A stretch of DNA of 64,000 nucleotides from Fusibacter_A sp965140735 (lineage in GTDB: Bacteria; Bacillota; Clostridia; Peptostreptococcales; Acidaminobacteraceae). Below the pieces are notes generated by a model, which saw only the letters and a list, made by a program, of their open reading frames with translations, was not told the origin of the DNA and ran no database searches. This document shows positions 9,398 through 18,338 of this stretch, in pieces. Made by a program: the position numbers and the translations under genes. The stretch is from contig OZ223306.1 in assembly GCA_965140735.1 (NCBI GenBank), forward strand, positions 2,356,001 to 2,420,000. The letters run 5' to 3'. The stretch's first letter is position 1. Each line of letters opens with the position of its first letter.

Positions 9398-9982
9398 TTA
9401 TCTTTGTTTGAAAACCTTATCAATAAGACCATATTCAACTGCCTCTTCTGCACTCATGAAATTATCTCGATCTGTGTCTTTTTCTATTTGCTTCAATGGC
9501 TTGTTTGTTTTCTCACTTAAAATAGTGTTCAGTTTTTTCCTCATTTTTAAAATCCATTCAGCATGAATTTTTATATCTGATGCTTGGCCTTTTGCACCAC
9601 CAAGGGGTTGGTGAATCATTACTTCAGCATTTGAAAGTGCATAACGCTTCCCGTTTGTTCCAGCTGCAAGCAAAAATGCACCCATGCTCGCTGCCATACC
9701 AACACAAATGGTGGAAATATCAGGTTTTATATATTCCATGGTGTCAAAAATCGCCATACCTGCGGTTACTGAACCTCCTGGACTATTAATGTAAATATTG
9801 ATATCTTTATCAGGATCTTCCGCTTCTAAGAAGAGCAACTGAGCAACCACGACATTCGCTGTATTATCATCAATCTCACCACTCAAAAAGATAATACGAT
9901 CTTTTAAAAGTCTAGAATAAATATCATACGAACGTTCGCCTTTACTCGTTTGTTCAATTACATAAGGTACATAATTAGCCAT
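9398..9982 (-). CDS. clpP: ClpP, serine peptidase subunit
   Basis: The tetradecameric peptidase of ClpXP/ClpCP. The catalytic serine is S99 in AASMGAF and the catalytic histidine is H124 in MIHQPLGG. The chain starts MANYVPYVIEQTSKGERSYD, which fits the usual short propeptide and the hydrophobic ClpX-contact region. It has 194 residues, standard for the family. GGAGG lies upstream of the ATG. It sits 26 bp after tig, the usual order in clostridia. Confidence 0.97.
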   Translation of the reverse strand: MANYVPYVIEQTSKGERSYDIYSRLLKDRIIFLSGEIDDNTANVVVAQLLFLEAEDPDKDINIYINSPGGSVTAGMAIFDTMEYIKPDISTICVGMAASMGAFLLAAGTNGKRYALSNAEVMIHQPLGGAKGQASDIKIHAEWILKMRKKLNTILSEKTNKPLKQIEKDTDRDNFMSAEEAVEYGLIDKVFKQR

Positions 9983-10008
9983 TTTTCCACCTCCGAAAGT
10001 TCTACAAA

Positions 10009-11295
10009 TTAAACAAGTTTCGCATTATCAACTAAGAAGTCAACTGTTTTTCCTGATTTAAGATTTGATTTTAAATACTCATAATTGTCTTGTGCGAATA
10101 ACTTGCGAATTTCTTCTTTATCTCTTTTTTGTAATTCTGCTATTTTATCAAGTTCTGCTTCTACATCTTCATCAGTTGCTTCGATGTTTTCTTGTTCCAT
10201 TACCTTTTCAATAACAAGACCTGTTTGTACTCTTGCAAGTGCATCTTCTCTCATTGTCACTTTGAGTTCATCAAGATTACCGCCAGTAAATTGAACATAT
10301 TGCTCAAGGCTTAAGCCCTGTTGTCTTAACTGTTGATCAAATTCACGAAGCATGCCTTCTACTTCAGTATCTACCATTTTTTCAGGAATTTCAACTGTTA
10401 TTAATTTTGCAACTGCTTCAAGCACTTTATCTCTTTGTGCAGCAACAGCACTCTCTTTTGAACTCTCTTCTAATTCTTTTTTGATGCTTTCTTTATATTC
10501 AGCAAGCGTATCGAATTCAGATACATCTTTAGCAAATTCATCATCTAGCTCTGGTAATTCTTTGAATTTAATTTCATTTATTTTGACTTTAAAGACAACA
10601 GCTTGTCCTTTAAGATTTTCTGCATGATAATCTTCAGGGAAAGTCACATTGACTTCAACATCGCTACCCGCTTCTTTACCGATTAATTGTTCTTCAAATC
10701 CTGGAATAAATTTACCTGAACCAATTACGAGTTCTTGATTTTCAGCTGTACCACCTTCGAATTGTTCTTCACCAAGGAAGCCACTGTAATCCATAATTAC
10801 TGTATCGCCCTCTTGTACTGCTCTATCTGTTACACTTACTAATCTTGCATTCATATCTCTTGTTTTTTCAATTTCTTTATCTAACATTTCATCTGTTACT
10901 TCAACATTGACTTTTTCAACTTCGATACCTTTGTAATTTTCAAGTGTGAATTCTGGTGCTACTGTGATTGCTGCTGTAAAAACAAGATCTTTGCCTTTAC
11001 CGACTTCAGTTACATCGATATCAGGTCTTGCAACTGGATTGATTTCAAGTGCATCAAGTGCTTTTTCATAATGAACTTGTAATAGCTCATTAACAGCATC
11101 TTCAAAGAAAACACCTTCTCCATATTGTTTTTCAATAATTGTTTGAGGTACTTTACCCTTTCTAAAACCAGGGACGTTAAACTTGCCTTTGTTTTTGTTA
11201 TAAGCTGATTTAACTGCTTTTTCAAACTCGTCTTTTCCAACAGTGGCTTTTATAGTAATTTCACTGTTTTCTTTTTTTACGATTTCATAACTCAT
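10009..11295 (-). CDS. tig: Trigger factor, ribosome-bound chaperone
   Basis: Binds nascent chains at the ribosome exit and has peptidyl-prolyl isomerase activity. The ribosome-docking signature is FRKGKVP near residue 45, followed by an FKBP-type domain (GDTVIMDYSGFL) and a long helical C-terminal chaperone domain. The start chosen gives 428 residues beginning MSYEIVKKE, because GGGAGG lies eight bases upstream of that ATG; a start five codons earlier would overlap the ribosome binding site. First gene of the run tig-clpP-clpX-lon-engB. Confidence 0.96.
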   Translation of the reverse strand: MSYEIVKKENSEITIKATVGKDEFEKAVKSAYNKNKGKFNVPGFRKGKVPQTIIEKQYGEGVFFEDAVNELLQVHYEKALDALEINPVARPDIDVTEVGKGKDLVFTAAITVAPEFTLENYKGIEVEKVNVEVTDEMLDKEIEKTRDMNARLVSVTDRAVQEGDTVIMDYSGFLGEEQFEGGTAENQELVIGSGKFIPGFEEQLIGKEAGSDVEVNVTFPEDYHAENLKGQAVVFKVKINEIKFKELPELDDEFAKDVSEFDTLAEYKESIKKELEESSKESAVAAQRDKVLEAVAKLITVEIPEKMVDTEVEGMLREFDQQLRQQGLSLEQYVQFTGGNLDELKVTMREDALARVQTGLVIEKVMEQENIEATDEDVEAELDKIAELQKRDKEEIRKLFAQDNYEYLKSNLKSGKTVDFLVDNAKLV

Positions 11296-11541
11296 GTGAA
11301 TTCCTCCCAATAAATTTACTCATATTTATCAAAACTGGACTTTCCCAGTCATTTTTAGTGCTTTAACTTATTAATAGTACCGTATTTAGGGTAAAAAGTA
11401 AAGATTAATAGCCAAAATCACTCTTATTATACATCAAAAGTGGGTCTAAACAAGCCTTTATTGCAAATTTTACCCTTATGTTATAATATATTAATAACTT
11501 ATTCATAAAGAAAATGCAAGACCACATCTATAGGAGAATTC

Positions 11542-13428
11542 ATGACCCCTAAACTCAAACTAACACCTAACCAAGCAAAAGCTTCGACACATTTTAAAGG
11601 ACCAGCGCTTACACTTGCGATTCCCGGAAGTGGTAAAACCACACTTTTGATTTCAAGACTCATTCACCTTGTGGAAAATAAGCAGGTTGAGCCCTCTAAT
11701 ATATTGACTTTAACTTTTTCAAAGGCATCTGCTGATGATATGGCCAATCGATATCTGGCCTTAAATGCACCTTACAAGTTCCATTTTATGACCATTCATA
11801 AATTTGCTTATGGTATTTTTAAGCAATATAATGCTCAAACGGGACAACAAATGCAATTATTAGATGATTCTGGTCGTCGCTTTCACATTCTCAATGAAAT
11901 CTATAAAAAATACTATACCACATCGCTCACTGAAGATGAATATGAAGCTTTTACCAATCACATTGGTCTTATTTATAATTTAAAACTCAAAAGAGAAGAT
12001 CAGGACGCTCACGATTTTCAATTTGACCGTATCTTTGATATGGTTTCCGATTATCATATATATAAGAAGAAACACAAGCTTTTTGACTTTGATGATATGA
12101 TATTTTATGCCATCAAGATATTAAAAGCAAACCCCAAAGCACTGACTTTTTATCAAAATAGGTACTCTTATATTCAAGTCGATGAAGCACAGGATACTTC
12201 TAAACTTCAATTCGAGTTAATTGAGCTCCTTTTAAACTCAGAAAAAAATCTCTTTATTGTTGCAGATGACGATCAATCTATCTATGGTTTTAGGGGTGCC
12301 TTTCCGGATTATTTGCTCTCTTTCAAAGAGCGTTTTAGAGAAGCCACCATTTATTACCTTAAAGATAACTTTAGATCAGATGCTGCAATTGTCTTTACAG
12401 CTCAATCAATCATTGAAAAAAATGAACACCGATTTGATAAACCCATGTCCCCGATTCACAAACATGAGACGCCACCACTTTTTAAAAATTTTGACGACCT
12501 TATAGACCGAAATCAATACCTACTGGATCAAATTGAAAATGCACAGGATTCAGTGGCTATTTTATATCGAAACAGAATTTCTGCACTTAGTCTTGTAAAT
12601 CTCTTAAGTCAAAATCAAGTAGAATACTATATCAAGGAGCCCCCATTAGCAGAACTTGACCATTGGCTTTTACAGGATATTCTCGCTTTTATGAACCTTG
12701 CTTTAATTCCGCAAGATCTAGAGAGTTTCAATCGAATCGCGTTTAAAATGAATGGTTACATTTCAAGAGAAATGCTCCAATATGTGAATGAACATATAAG
12801 GGGTAAAACTGTTTTTAGGACTCTTGTTGATATACCCTTTTTAGAGTCCTATCAATCAAGAACACAAGAACGTCTCATGGGACAATTTGAAGACCTCAAG
12901 CTTTTGAGGCCCTATGATGCCATCGCTTTTATAGAAACAGAACTCGGTTATCTCGAATATCTAAAAAAGAATACCACAAGACTTGGCGTTTCCATGAATT
13001 TCGCAAGAACACGACTCGATGCTTATAAAGCCATTGGCAAATCCTTAAAATCTGGATTTGAATTCATCACCCGGATCGAGAACTTAAGAGAGCATCTACG
13101 TCTAGATTCAACACCAGCTCATCAAGCTAAAGTAACACTTTCTACGATTCATGGCTCTAAAGGGCTTGAATTTCACAGTGTATTCATGATCGATGTGAAC
13201 GATCAGATTTTTCCAGGCTTTAATAGCCAAAAAAAAGACGCTCTCGAAGAAGAACGTCGTCTATTTTACGTGGGTTTGACCCGTGCTAAAATGCGTTTTG
13301 AATTGCTTCATACACGTTTTATGAATGGTGACTTCAACAAGAATTCACTCTTCATTGAAGAATTCTTGAGCCAAGAGTTCACTGAGGACGCCCTTGATCA
13401 CATCGAGAGAAAATCCTCTATAAGCTAA
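11542..13428 (+). CDS. UvrD/Rep/PcrA-family DNA helicase
   Basis: A superfamily 1A 3'-5' DNA helicase, probably in repair or replication restart. Motifs run in order: Q/Walker A region PGSGKTTLLISRL, motif II VDEAQD, motif III DDDQSIYGFRGA, motif V STIHGSKGLEFHSVF and motif VI FYVGLTRAK. At 628 residues it is shorter than PcrA/UvrD (about 720) and lacks the C-terminal extension, so it is likely an additional paralogue rather than the main PcrA. GGAGAATTC precedes the ATG. Its last 84 bases overlap the 3' end of recX on the other strand. Confidence 0.92.
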   Translation: MTPKLKLTPNQAKASTHFKGPALTLAIPGSGKTTLLISRLIHLVENKQVEPSNILTLTFSKASADDMANRYLALNAPYKFHFMTIHKFAYGIFKQYNAQTGQQMQLLDDSGRRFHILNEIYKKYYTTSLTEDEYEAFTNHIGLIYNLKLKREDQDAHDFQFDRIFDMVSDYHIYKKKHKLFDFDDMIFYAIKILKANPKALTFYQNRYSYIQVDEAQDTSKLQFELIELLLNSEKNLFIVADDDQSIYGFRGAFPDYLLSFKERFREATIYYLKDNFRSDAAIVFTAQSIIEKNEHRFDKPMSPIHKHETPPLFKNFDDLIDRNQYLLDQIENAQDSVAILYRNRISALSLVNLLSQNQVEYYIKEPPLAELDHWLLQDILAFMNLALIPQDLESFNRIAFKMNGYISREMLQYVNEHIRGKTVFRTLVDIPFLESYQSRTQERLMGQFEDLKLLRPYDAIAFIETELGYLEYLKKNTTRLGVSMNFARTRLDAYKAIGKSLKSGFEFITRIENLREHLRLDSTPAHQAKVTLSTIHGSKGLEFHSVFMIDVNDQIFPGFNSQKKDALEEERRLFYVGLTRAKMRFELLHTRFMNGDFNKNSLFIEEFLSQEFTEDALDHIERKSSIS

Positions 13429-13857
13429 AAACTGTGATAACTTTTGCTGAATTTTACGCTTATAAATATAATCCTCTTTTAACTTCTCAAAATCAATGGA
13501 CATACCGTCCATTTTTTTTTTGAGAATTTTTTTGGCATCTTTATAAGGATTTAATGATGCATCCAGTGCTTCAAAGGCCATTTCAATATCATCCTGTGAA
13601 ACCCCTTTTCTCTTCAGCGTCTGTTTCATACGATAAGTCCCATATTTACTGGCATGACTCTCAATGTAACTCTCTGCATAAAACTGATCATCTATAAATT
13701 TTTGTGCCTTTAAAAAAGATAAAACAAGTTGCTGAGTTGTTTCATCAACTTGTTTTGAATTCAATTTTTCAATAAGTTCGTGTTCAGTACGCATTCTAAA
13801 TGAAAGCAAATAAAATGCATAATTGAGCCACTTCTCTTGTTCCTTGTTCATTTCCAT
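13345..13857 (-). CDS. recX: RecX, regulator of RecA
   Basis: A helical-repeat protein that modulates RecA filaments. The N-terminal signature YAFYLLSFRMRTEHEL and KYGTYRMKQTLKRKGV fit RecX; its 170 residues are a usual length. It is convergent with the helicase and overlaps its coding end by 84 bp. Two near starts exist (ATG at 13857 or two codons later); GGAGTTCTT supports the first. RecA itself is not nearby. Confidence 0.88.
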   Translation of the reverse strand: MEMNKEQEKWLNYAFYLLSFRMRTEHELIEKLNSKQVDETTQQLVLSFLKAQKFIDDQFYAESYIESHASKYGTYRMKQTLKRKGVSQDDIEMAFEALDASLNPYKDAKKILKKKMDGMSIDFEKLKEDYIYKRKIQQKLSQFLAYRGFSLDVIKGVLSELLAQEFFNEE

Positions 13858-13867
13858 AAGAACTCCA

Positions 13868-14620
13868 TTATTTCAGTCCACTTTTCTTATTAACCACTGT
13901 GATCTCGACCCAATCAATTTCCATATTATTCCCCGCACCTTCTCCATAAGCATGCATTAAGAATCTAATATTATTTTGATCAACAGGATAACTGTTTAAC
14001 TTATATTCAGCATCATCAATCTTATAAGTAATTTGATTTGAACGCGTATCATAGCTGAGGCTTTCTTCTACCCATTTATCATAAAAAGGCGGAATCAGTT
14101 TAAAATTTTCATTATAGTCCCAATCTGCCGCTAAAAATCTAACCACATCTTTTCCAGGTCTTTTTTGAAGTGGTGATAGGTCATATGAGTATTCCACTAA
14201 TGCAATGCCATCTCCCATAGCCGTAAACCAAGAACCATCTGTTTTGGGTGGAATAAGTTCACTTGAATTAGTCTGATACATTGCAAGCCCACCTGCAAAC
14301 ATCTGATCACCATGAGAAATTTTGACCTTACGCTTCAAGGTAATCACATCACCGCTTCTAATTTCAATTGGACGTGATAAAACATAAGGAAGTGCTTCAG
14401 GCACATCAGAAGTCATTTTAAGAATGCCATCTTTAAGAGATACCAAGTCATAAGAACGATTATAATTTTCCCATTGCCCAACGAGCCAGAAATCTTTATC
14501 CATTTCATCAAAATCAAAGGTATACGAAATAACAGGCGGTTGTTCTCTCGTCTGAAATACGATGCTATAGAGGAAAAAACTAATAACTGCAAATAAAACG
14601 ATGACCACTACTTTTTTCAT
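13868..14620 (-). CDS. Exported protein with probable concanavalin-like (jelly-roll) fold
   Basis: A 250-residue protein with an N-terminal membrane anchor or signal (residues 4-20) and a beta-rich domain. Features such as YTFDFDEMDKDFWLVGQWENY, the repeated short strands and the tail NMEIDWVEI resemble LamG/glycosidase-16-like lectin folds, where the ends of the sandwich carry 'd..eiDwv.v'. No catalytic ExDxxE pair is visible, so binding rather than hydrolysis is more likely. It ends 11 bp before recX and may share its transcript. The fold call is inference. Confidence 0.6.
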   Translation of the reverse strand: MKKVVVIVLFAVISFFLYSIVFQTREQPPVISYTFDFDEMDKDFWLVGQWENYNRSYDLVSLKDGILKMTSDVPEALPYVLSRPIEIRSGDVITLKRKVKISHGDQMFAGGLAMYQTNSSELIPPKTDGSWFTAMGDGIALVEYSYDLSPLQKRPGKDVVRFLAADWDYNENFKLIPPFYDKWVEESLSYDTRSNQITYKIDDAEYKLNSYPVDQNNIRFLMHAYGEGAGNNMEIDWVEITVVNKKSGLK

Positions 14621-14662
14621 ATCTCACCTCATACAAATTAATCGATGATTTAACTTAATCTC

Positions 14663-15031
14663 TTACCCGTTTGCCTTATTGACGATCTCATCAATATCTT
14701 TTAAGCCAATTACAAATTTGTACTTTGGTTTAATCTCATTGAATTTAAGCTCAAATACAAATTGAATCGCATCACTGGATTGCCAAGTAATCTTAAGATC
14801 ATTTACCCATTTTGAAAGCTTTGTTTCTGAAAGTTTTCTCAAAAGTATCTCTTGCATTTTATTGAGGTCAACAATCGAATTTGGCGTTTGCTTTAAATAA
14901 CTAAAAGATGATAATAAAATCGTCTCTCTTACTTTTTTAAAAATTAGAAATTGCTGAATACTCTTGATAAATTCAACCATCAAAAATATAGAAAAGGTTA
15001 CTGCCCCAGCAAATAAAATGTTTAATAACAT
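14663..15031 (-). CDS. Small membrane-anchored protein, unknown
   Basis: A 122-residue protein with an N-terminal membrane helix (about residues 2-20) and a soluble remainder with mixed helix and strand. No cysteine pair or catalytic motif is visible and I do not recognise the family. AAGGAG lies at good spacing before the ATG. It lies 42 bp upstream of the exported jelly-roll-like protein on the same strand, so the two may act together at the envelope. Confidence 0.6.
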   Translation of the reverse strand: MLLNILFAGAVTFSIFLMVEFIKSIQQFLIFKKVRETILLSSFSYLKQTPNSIVDLNKMQEILLRKLSETKLSKWVNDLKITWQSSDAIQFVFELKFNEIKPKYKFVIGLKDIDEIVNKANG

Positions 15032-15134
15032 AAAATCTCCTTCATTTTATTACTTAAAATTGTCAATAAACGTCATAAATTTATGTTACTTATATTATTA
15101 TCGTCATTTTTTCCACATTGTTAAGTCCATTGTA

Positions 15135-15827
15135 TCATTTTTTAACCATTGCCTTCAACCGTTTCAACTCATCTGTCGACAAATATCGCCATTTTCCCTT
15201 TTCAAGATCGCCAATTTCAATGTTAATGATTCTCACACGCCTTAATTTGACGACCTTATATTCTAGTGCTTCACACATTCGCCTGATTTGTCTATTTAAG
15301 CCCTGAGTCAGTATGATCTTAAACATGTTGCTTCGTATAATTTCTACTTCACAAGGACGCGTTACCGTATCTAGGATTTCAACACCGCTTCTCATCTTTT
15401 CTAAAAATTCATCTGAAACTCTGTGATCAACAGTGACTAGATACTCCTTTTCGTGATAGTGTCGTGCCTTTAAGATTTCATTTGATAAGTCGCCATCATT
15501 AGTCAATAAAATCAAGCCTTCGGAATTTTTATCTAATCTGCCCACTGGAAAAATACGCTCTGGATAATTAATATAGCTGATGATATTGTCTTTCACAGAT
15601 AAGTTAGTCGTACATTCCACACCGATGGGCTTATTAAAAGCAATATAAATATTTTTTTCTTTACCGGTTGCCGGCTTGCCGTTCACACGGACATCATCCT
15701 CAGGTTCTACTTGTGAGCCCTTAGTTGCAAGTTCACCGTTAATTTCTACGACACCTTGATCTATAAGCTCATCAGCCTTGCGCCTTGAACACACACCAGA
15801 CTCACTGAGGTATTTATTAATTCTCAT
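15135..15827 (-). CDS. rluF: 23S rRNA pseudouridine synthase, RluF type
   Basis: Isomerises a uridine in 23S rRNA (U2604 in E. coli numbering). An S4-like RNA-binding domain (MRINKYLSESGVCSRRKAD) leads into the RsuA/RluB/RluF catalytic domain with the aspartate motif GRLDKNSEGL and the conserved LTQGLNRQIRRMCE. The sequence around DNIISYINYPERIFPVG and HEKEYLVTV is closer to RluF than RluB. It has 230 residues. Its ATG overlaps the stop of the upstream gene by 4 bases (ATGA), so the two are translationally coupled. Confidence 0.9.
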   Translation of the reverse strand: MRINKYLSESGVCSRRKADELIDQGVVEINGELATKGSQVEPEDDVRVNGKPATGKEKNIYIAFNKPIGVECTTNLSVKDNIISYINYPERIFPVGRLDKNSEGLILLTNDGDLSNEILKARHYHEKEYLVTVDHRVSDEFLEKMRSGVEILDTVTRPCEVEIIRSNMFKIILTQGLNRQIRRMCEALEYKVVKLRRVRIINIEIGDLEKGKWRYLSTDELKRLKAMVKK

Positions 15828-16804
15828 AAAAGTTCTCCTAAATTGTTCAACCTAATGGAAATTGAACCATCAGGGTTATTTTCAATTTCCATATTTTCTG
15901 CTCTTGCCACGTACTCATAAGGCAATGTAATTTCCACACCACTTGCTGTTTTAATTTTTTGGCTTCTCTTAATCTTCTTTTTTTGAGATTCATTGAGTTC
16001 AAAAGAAGTTGGATCAATCCCTTTTGAGTCCAGTTCATTTCTGTAAGCTTCGCGCTCAGGTTGCGTTTCAAAACATTGGTATACAATAGACTCTAAATCA
16101 ATGGTATTTTTTTCATCGAGCTGTCCATTGATAAATTCTTTGACCTTTGCCGTTTTAACATAATCCTGATCATGATATTTCTGAATTACTTTCTCAGCAG
16201 CTTTAGTCACTGCATCTATAGCTTTCTTAGCTGTAGCCCCCATAGAAAGCTTTAGTATATCTTCTTGAATATAACGGGCTTTATTGCCATCCAGCATCAC
16301 TTGTTTATCTTTTATATAGACTTCATCTCTTTCAAGTGCAATGAGAAAACCCTCTTCAACTTTTTGACTTTTATAAGGTAGTGTGGCCTGTTGCCTTATG
16401 ATTTTATTGGTTATCTTTTGATCTTGAGTCTCAACGAAATGAATATATGAAGTTCTCAAGTTAAGTTTAAGAATGCCGACGTATTCTTCTCCTTCATAAT
16501 CAAAGTAAAGACACATTAAATCACAGGGTTTTATCTCTTCCGATCGCTTCATGACTTCAAAGAATAAATCTGCGATCTCAAGCGAAAAATTTTTAAAATC
16601 ACCTGAGCTCTCAAGCAGTTTTTTAACAAGTGATGCCTCATCGACTTTGCCTCTGAAAATATCGAGCTGCTCAAAAAAAATAGTCACATGTTTCTCTATA
16701 TAATCTTGAATATCGCCCTCTATTTCCATTTCATTCTCTGAAAGTATCTTAGTTTCATTGATACCATCTAATATGTGTAAATAAATTTCTTTTACCTGTA
16801 TCAC
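15824..16804 (-). CDS. Nucleoid-associated protein, NdpA/YejK family
   Basis: A 326-residue member of the 37-kDa nucleoid-associated protein family (NdpA/YejK). Recognised from overall pattern: an N-terminal segment with HILD, a middle KPCDLMCLYFDYEG-type strand region, and the C-terminal FELNESQKKKIKRSQKIKT followed by ITLPYEYV. The likely start is GTG at 16804, with GAGAGGATG upstream. Its stop overlaps the start of rluF. Its molecular role is poorly defined even in E. coli. Confidence 0.8.
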   Translation of the reverse strand: MIQVKEIYLHILDGINETKILSENEMEIEGDIQDYIEKHVTIFFEQLDIFRGKVDEASLVKKLLESSGDFKNFSLEIADLFFEVMKRSEEIKPCDLMCLYFDYEGEEYVGILKLNLRTSYIHFVETQDQKITNKIIRQQATLPYKSQKVEEGFLIALERDEVYIKDKQVMLDGNKARYIQEDILKLSMGATAKKAIDAVTKAAEKVIQKYHDQDYVKTAKVKEFINGQLDEKNTIDLESIVYQCFETQPEREAYRNELDSKGIDPTSFELNESQKKKIKRSQKIKTASGVEITLPYEYVARAENMEIENNPDGSISIRLNNLGELL

Positions 16805-16932
16805 GTTTGGTCATCCTCTCTATTTTTAACGATTCAATATCATTTTATCATCTAAAATCACGATTTCACTTTACTATCATAGCTTAATTTGACCTGTAAA
16901 ACAACTGCAATGTAAGCTGTGATACGTAAAAA

Positions 16933-16993
16933 GAGTTCATCCACAATTCAAATGATCACAGAATATGTCACCATTTGAATCATGGATAAACTC
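16933..16993 (-). terminator. Rho-independent terminator
   Basis: A long imperfect stem pairs GAGTT..ATCC..AATTCAAATG (from 16933) with CATTTGAAT.ATGGAT..ACTC (to 16993). Reading the minus strand, a run of five T follows. It begins right at the stop codon of the small membrane protein and would end its transcript. Confidence 0.7.
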
Positions 16994-17392
16994 CTAATTA
17001 ATATGAATAAATATAGCCATACCAATGATTACTGCAACAGATCGATGTAGCCAAAGCCAAGTTTTAGAACCTTTTGATCTTTTAAAACCATATATGCCTA
17101 TACCCACTTGTAAAAACATTAAACCTGCTGCAAGTGCACCCGTTAAGTTAACACCATATCGAGAAAATTGAACGCCAAAATGTAAGAGTATAAATAATAC
17201 AGCCGAAAATCCAAAGAATCGATGATATTTCACAAAATATCTCATCACTTTTGGAAATTTATTCTTGAGCCATTCAATCTCATCAATAGGTTTCTTAAAA
17301 TGCTTATTAAGCCACTTCAAAAGAAAGCTCAGCAATGTTAATCCGTAGGATATTATAATCAATATCCCTAAAAATTCACCTAATTCTCTCAT
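16994..17392 (-). CDS. Four-helix membrane protein, probable haem b binding (ferric reductase/cytochrome b561-like)
   Basis: A 132-residue protein with four predicted membrane helices. Histidines occur in or near the helices at KYHRFFGF, LLHFGVQF, LHRSVAV and the final IHIN, a spacing seen in small cytochrome b-like proteins where two pairs ligate haem. The start used is the ATG at 17392; an ATG four codons earlier overlaps the GGAGG and is unlikely to be used. It is monocistronic, with a terminator at its stop. The haem role is inferred from histidine placement only. Confidence 0.65.
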   Translation of the reverse strand: MRELGEFLGILIIISYGLTLLSFLLKWLNKHFKKPIDEIEWLKNKFPKVMRYFVKYHRFFGFSAVLFILLHFGVQFSRYGVNLTGALAAGLMFLQVGIGIYGFKRSKGSKTWLWLHRSVAVIIGMAIFIHIN

Positions 17393-17547
17393 ATATGCCT
17401 CCATTTATAAAAAATATACAGTACCTAGTTTAGTTTTTATCATACCCATATTTTAAGACATATATGCTTATTTTCTTCTGGTTTTTAGGTTTTTATGCTT
17501 TTATTGCGCTATACCTTATGAAAACAGGAGCCACACGAGCACCTCAT

Positions 17548-18294
17548 TTAGATTTCTAAAATAAGCTTGATCATATCGACATCTTTTTGACTGTTACAGC
17601 TTTGGTTCATCCAAATTGCTCTATATCCAGTTATTTCGCGAATAACATTCTCAATATCGGACTGAATTTGTTGGTAATACGTCTCTCTTGTATAATCGGC
17701 AATACGCTTATTTTCATCAGATGATAGGATGGTTTGCTCAAGGAGTGTTCTAGAACCTGCAATTATAATTTCGATCAAGTTAGCCCTCAAGAAAGCAGTC
17801 ACCTTCTGAGGCCCCTTTCCTGAGGTCTGCTTCACTATTTTTGCCACCTCACTCTCAATTTTTCTTTCAAGTAATTTACTCTCTTCCATATTGAGTGCGT
17901 TCAGTGTTTTTTCAAAATTTTGTTTATTAATTTTCTTTTTCACACTTTCAAGTGCTTGAGTTAATGCTGCAACATCTAAAGGTTTTAACAAATATCTCTC
18001 AATGCCTATTTCAATGGAGGATTGCATCAATTCCACATCACTTAAAGCCGTTGTAATGATTACTGGAATTCGATCGTTTGTTGCTCTGATTTTACGCGTC
18101 ATATCAAGCCCATCCATGACAGGCATTTTTAAATCTGTAATGATCAAATCCACAGGAAATTGTTCATATTTTTCAAACCCCTCTTGTCCATTCTCGGCAA
18201 CAATTAAATGACCAACTCTTCTTTTTAAAAAACGTGCAATTTCTTCTCTTAAAAACGGTTCATCTTCTACATATAAACATGTTAATTCTTTCAT
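17548..18294 (-). CDS. Response regulator with DUF2294 (MpsC-like) output domain
   Basis: A 248-residue two-component regulator. Residues 1-120 form a CheY-type receiver: acidic pocket VEDEP, phospho-acceptor aspartate in DLIITDLKMPVMDG, and conserved lysine in YLLKPLD. A coiled linker follows (about 125-150). The C-terminal part, from TSGKGPQKVTAF to REITGYRAIWMN, matches my memory of the DUF2294/MpsC domain ('GkGP', 'LT..E', 'ie.ltG'), not a DNA-binding domain. It follows the histidine kinase by 44 bp and is its obvious partner. The output is therefore probably not transcriptional. Confidence 0.8.
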   Translation of the reverse strand: MKELTCLYVEDEPFLREEIARFLKRRVGHLIVAENGQEGFEKYEQFPVDLIITDLKMPVMDGLDMTRKIRATNDRIPVIITTALSDVELMQSSIEIGIERYLLKPLDVAALTQALESVKKKINKQNFEKTLNALNMEESKLLERKIESEVAKIVKQTSGKGPQKVTAFLRANLIEIIIAGSRTLLEQTILSSDENKRIADYTRETYYQQIQSDIENVIREITGYRAIWMNQSCNSQKDVDMIKLILEI

Positions 18295-18338
18295 TTAGAA
18301 TCCCCCTTCATCATTTCCGCTATAATCAAAAAATTAAG

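Noticed and set aside
11010..11240. A second minus-strand frame inside tig
   Set aside because: It overlaps the conserved trigger factor sequence in another frame and has no independent support.
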